NCBI GenBank assembly: GCA_947168085.1
Contig: CAMVKM010000003.1
Location: forward strand, 1 to 46,851
Length of the DNA stretch: 46,851 nucleotides
Origin: an uncultured Clostridia bacterium
GTDB lineage: Bacteria > Bacillota > Clostridia > Christensenellales > UBA1242
Direction of reading: 5' to 3'
Under the pieces are notes generated by a model. That model searched no databases. It was not told where the DNA came from and was given only the letters and a program-made list of their open reading frames with translations. The position numbers were made by a program, and so were the translations under genes. This document shows, piece by piece, positions 45,065 through 46,851 of this stretch (position 1 is its first letter; each line of letters opens with the position of its first letter).

Positions 45065-46851
45065 CCACCAACAACAATTGTTGCATTTTCCAAATTATAT
45101 GGCAAAATTGTCCATGCAATCACAACAAAATTTTGACCATTTGCAAAAATGTAGTTGTTTTGATATTCTGGCTTTAGGCTCACAACAAAAATGTAAGTTC
45201 CTGCTCTTATCGCCTGCGTGTTGCCTTCAATTGTCATTTTCGTTCCATCAAAGTTTTGTAAGTAATCTGACATCTCCTTAGTTGTTCCACTAAAAGTGGT
45301 TTGATTGTTTTCAAGATCTAGGCTTGGGTTTGTTAAAACTTGTTTTCCAATACTCCACTCAACTTGTTTTGAAACAGACCCATCACTAAATTGATAGTTT
45401 GAATTTAAAGTAAATGTTGCAAAATAGGTTCCTGCATTAGATGCACTTGTTGTTCCGCCAACAGTTAATTTGGTTGTGTCATAAGCAGTCCATGAAACAT
45501 TTTGCGGATTTCCTGTGTATGTTAAACTTCCACTTTGGCTTGGCAAAATGCTTGCACTAACACTTGCTTTTGCTATTGTCCAATTAAAAGTTAATGCATC
45601 AGAACCACCGCTGCTCCATTGATAATTTGATTTTGGAACAATTGAAAACTGATAACTTCCTGCATTTGTTGCACTTTGTGTCCCTGTAATTTCCATTGTG
45701 CCACTGTCAAATCCAGTGATTTTCGGTGCTTGCGCTGTTCCATTAAATGTAAAACTTAGTCCTGCAACACTTGGCTTGTCAATGCTTGCTTTTTCAATTG
45801 TCCAATAAATTGTAACAGAAGCATTTGTTCTATCACTCCACTTTGATTGTGCATCTTTTAATGTTACTGTAAGTGAATAAGTTCCCGCATTTATGGCGCT
45901 TTGGTCCCCAGTGATTGTCATAAAGTTTGAATCAAGCCCATAAACACCACAGTGTTGTGTTCGCCCTGTGTAAGTCAATGAACTTTCAAATTTTGGCAAT
46001 GCAAAAATTTTCCATAAAACTGGAATTTGGCCATTGACAAAACGCCATTGTTTGTCTTTGTACTCATCCGCAAAAGTCGAAGGCTTTGTTCCATCAGCTG
46101 TTGACTTCATGGAACTTGCAGCAATCCCTGGAGTTGCAACATTTGAAAAGTAAAATGAATTTGTTGTTCCACGTGAGCCCACGGGATTCCCTGAAAACAA
46201 ATCTGTGTTATAATAGCAATTGATTAAATTAATGGTTGTGTTGTTAACAGAAGCACCAAAAATGCCCCCAACAGCCCCTGATCCTGATGTTTTTACCAAA
46301 CTGCTGTTAAAACTTTCACGAATTACACAAGAAGAATGTGATGTGCTCATTGGTCCATTCATATAACCAACAATTCCACCTGTTGCGTTTTTGCTATTAA
46401 GTTCACCAGTGTTGTAACATGTTTCAATGGTTCCATTTTCACGAACATAACCACATATTCCACCAGCATTTCCAGAAGTGCTCGTCATTTTTCCTGTGTT
46501 AAAACAGTTTTTTATCAAGTAAGTGTCAGAAATTGCGCCACCAATGCCACCGGCACTGTCAGCGTTGCCAACACTTACAGCCCCTGTGTTAAAACAATCT
46601 GTAACAAAAAGACGTGACCGGTCTATGCCCCATCCAATAATGCCAGCACTAGAACCTGCTGTTACACTGATATTTCCCACATTGTTGCAACAAGAAATTT
46701 CAGCAGTGCAATCCGCGTTAATCATCGCGATAATCCCACCACAAACACCATTACCACTAATTGTTCCAGAATTTGAGCAATTGCTAACTTTACAAATACC
46801 CACCATTTCAACAACCCCAACAATTCCTGCCCCATAACTGGTAGCCACTAT
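45058..46851 (-). CDS. Secreted GLUG-repeat / MBG-like Ig-module protein (5' part beyond window)
   Basis: NCSNSGTISGNGVCGGIIA..., NTGEL..GGIVGY; C-terminal modules nearly identical to those of 6355..9999; open to the right edge. Confidence 0.88.
   Translation of the reverse strand: MVATSYGAGIVGVVEMVGICKVSNCSNSGTISGNGVCGGIIAMINADCTAEISCCNNVGNISVTAGSSAGIIGWGIDRSRLFVTDCFNTGAVSVGNADSAGGIGGAISDTYLIKNCFNTGKMTSTSGNAGGICGYVRENGTIETCYNTGELNSKNATGGIVGYMNGPMSTSHSSCVIRESFNSSLVKTSGSGAVGGIFGASVNNTTINLINCYYNTDLFSGNPVGSRGTTNSFYFSNVATPGIAASSMKSTADGTKPSTFADEYKDKQWRFVNGQIPVLWKIFALPKFESSLTYTGRTQHCGVYGLDSNFMTITGDQSAINAGTYSLTVTLKDAQSKWSDRTNASVTIYWTIEKASIDKPSVAGLSFTFNGTAQAPKITGFDSGTMEITGTQSATNAGSYQFSIVPKSNYQWSSGGSDALTFNWTIAKASVSASILPSQSGSLTYTGNPQNVSWTAYDTTKLTVGGTTSASNAGTYFATFTLNSNYQFSDGSVSKQVEWSIGKQVLTNPSLDLENNQTTFSGTTKEMSDYLQNFDGTKMTIEGNTQAIRAGTYIFVVSLKPEYQNNYIFANGQNFVVIAWTILPYNLENATIVVGGN

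Noticed and set aside
1-46851. Prophage, transposon or defence island
   Set aside because: No transposase, integrase, phage structural or recognised defence gene seen; accessory signal is confined to surface proteins, the HipA-like fragment and the tRNA duplication.

Overview
AT-rich (Firmicutes/Clostridia-like, standard code) chromosomal window dominated by housekeeping genes, most on the minus strand. The core is an abbreviated dcw (division/cell-wall) cluster (rsmH, an FtsL-like protein, a PASTA-type class B PBP, murE, mraY, murD, ftsW/spoVE), followed by leuS, holB, ricT/yaaT and rsmI. Other recognisable genes are spmA-spmB (endospore lineage), dnaD/dnaI-type replication genes, rsmA/ksgA, tatD, lepA, hemW, a P-type ATPase and a GDPD. 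Three large or partial secreted proteins (1-1174, 6355-9999, 45058-46851, all minus) carry MBG/YDG-like Ig modules. Two of them also have long GLUG-like 'NCxNxGxI...GGIVG' repeat arrays and share a nearly identical C-terminus without an LPXTG motif. The most striking signal is a G10 homopolymer inside the signal-peptide codons of the 1214-aa GLUG protein, a strong slipped-strand phase-variation candidate, with a structured 5' leader upstream. Also notable are three frameshift-split genes (HipA-like kinase, M1 peptidase, PBP/PASTA), a tRNA-Leu(AAG) followed by a decayed tRNA-Leu copy and a perfect 22-bp palindrome, a degenerate Ppx/GppA-like protein, an unknown 620-aa glycine-zipper protein, and palindromic operator candidates near TetR and XRE regulators. 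No CRISPR array, transposase or prophage was seen. All family calls come from reading motifs; no searches were run.
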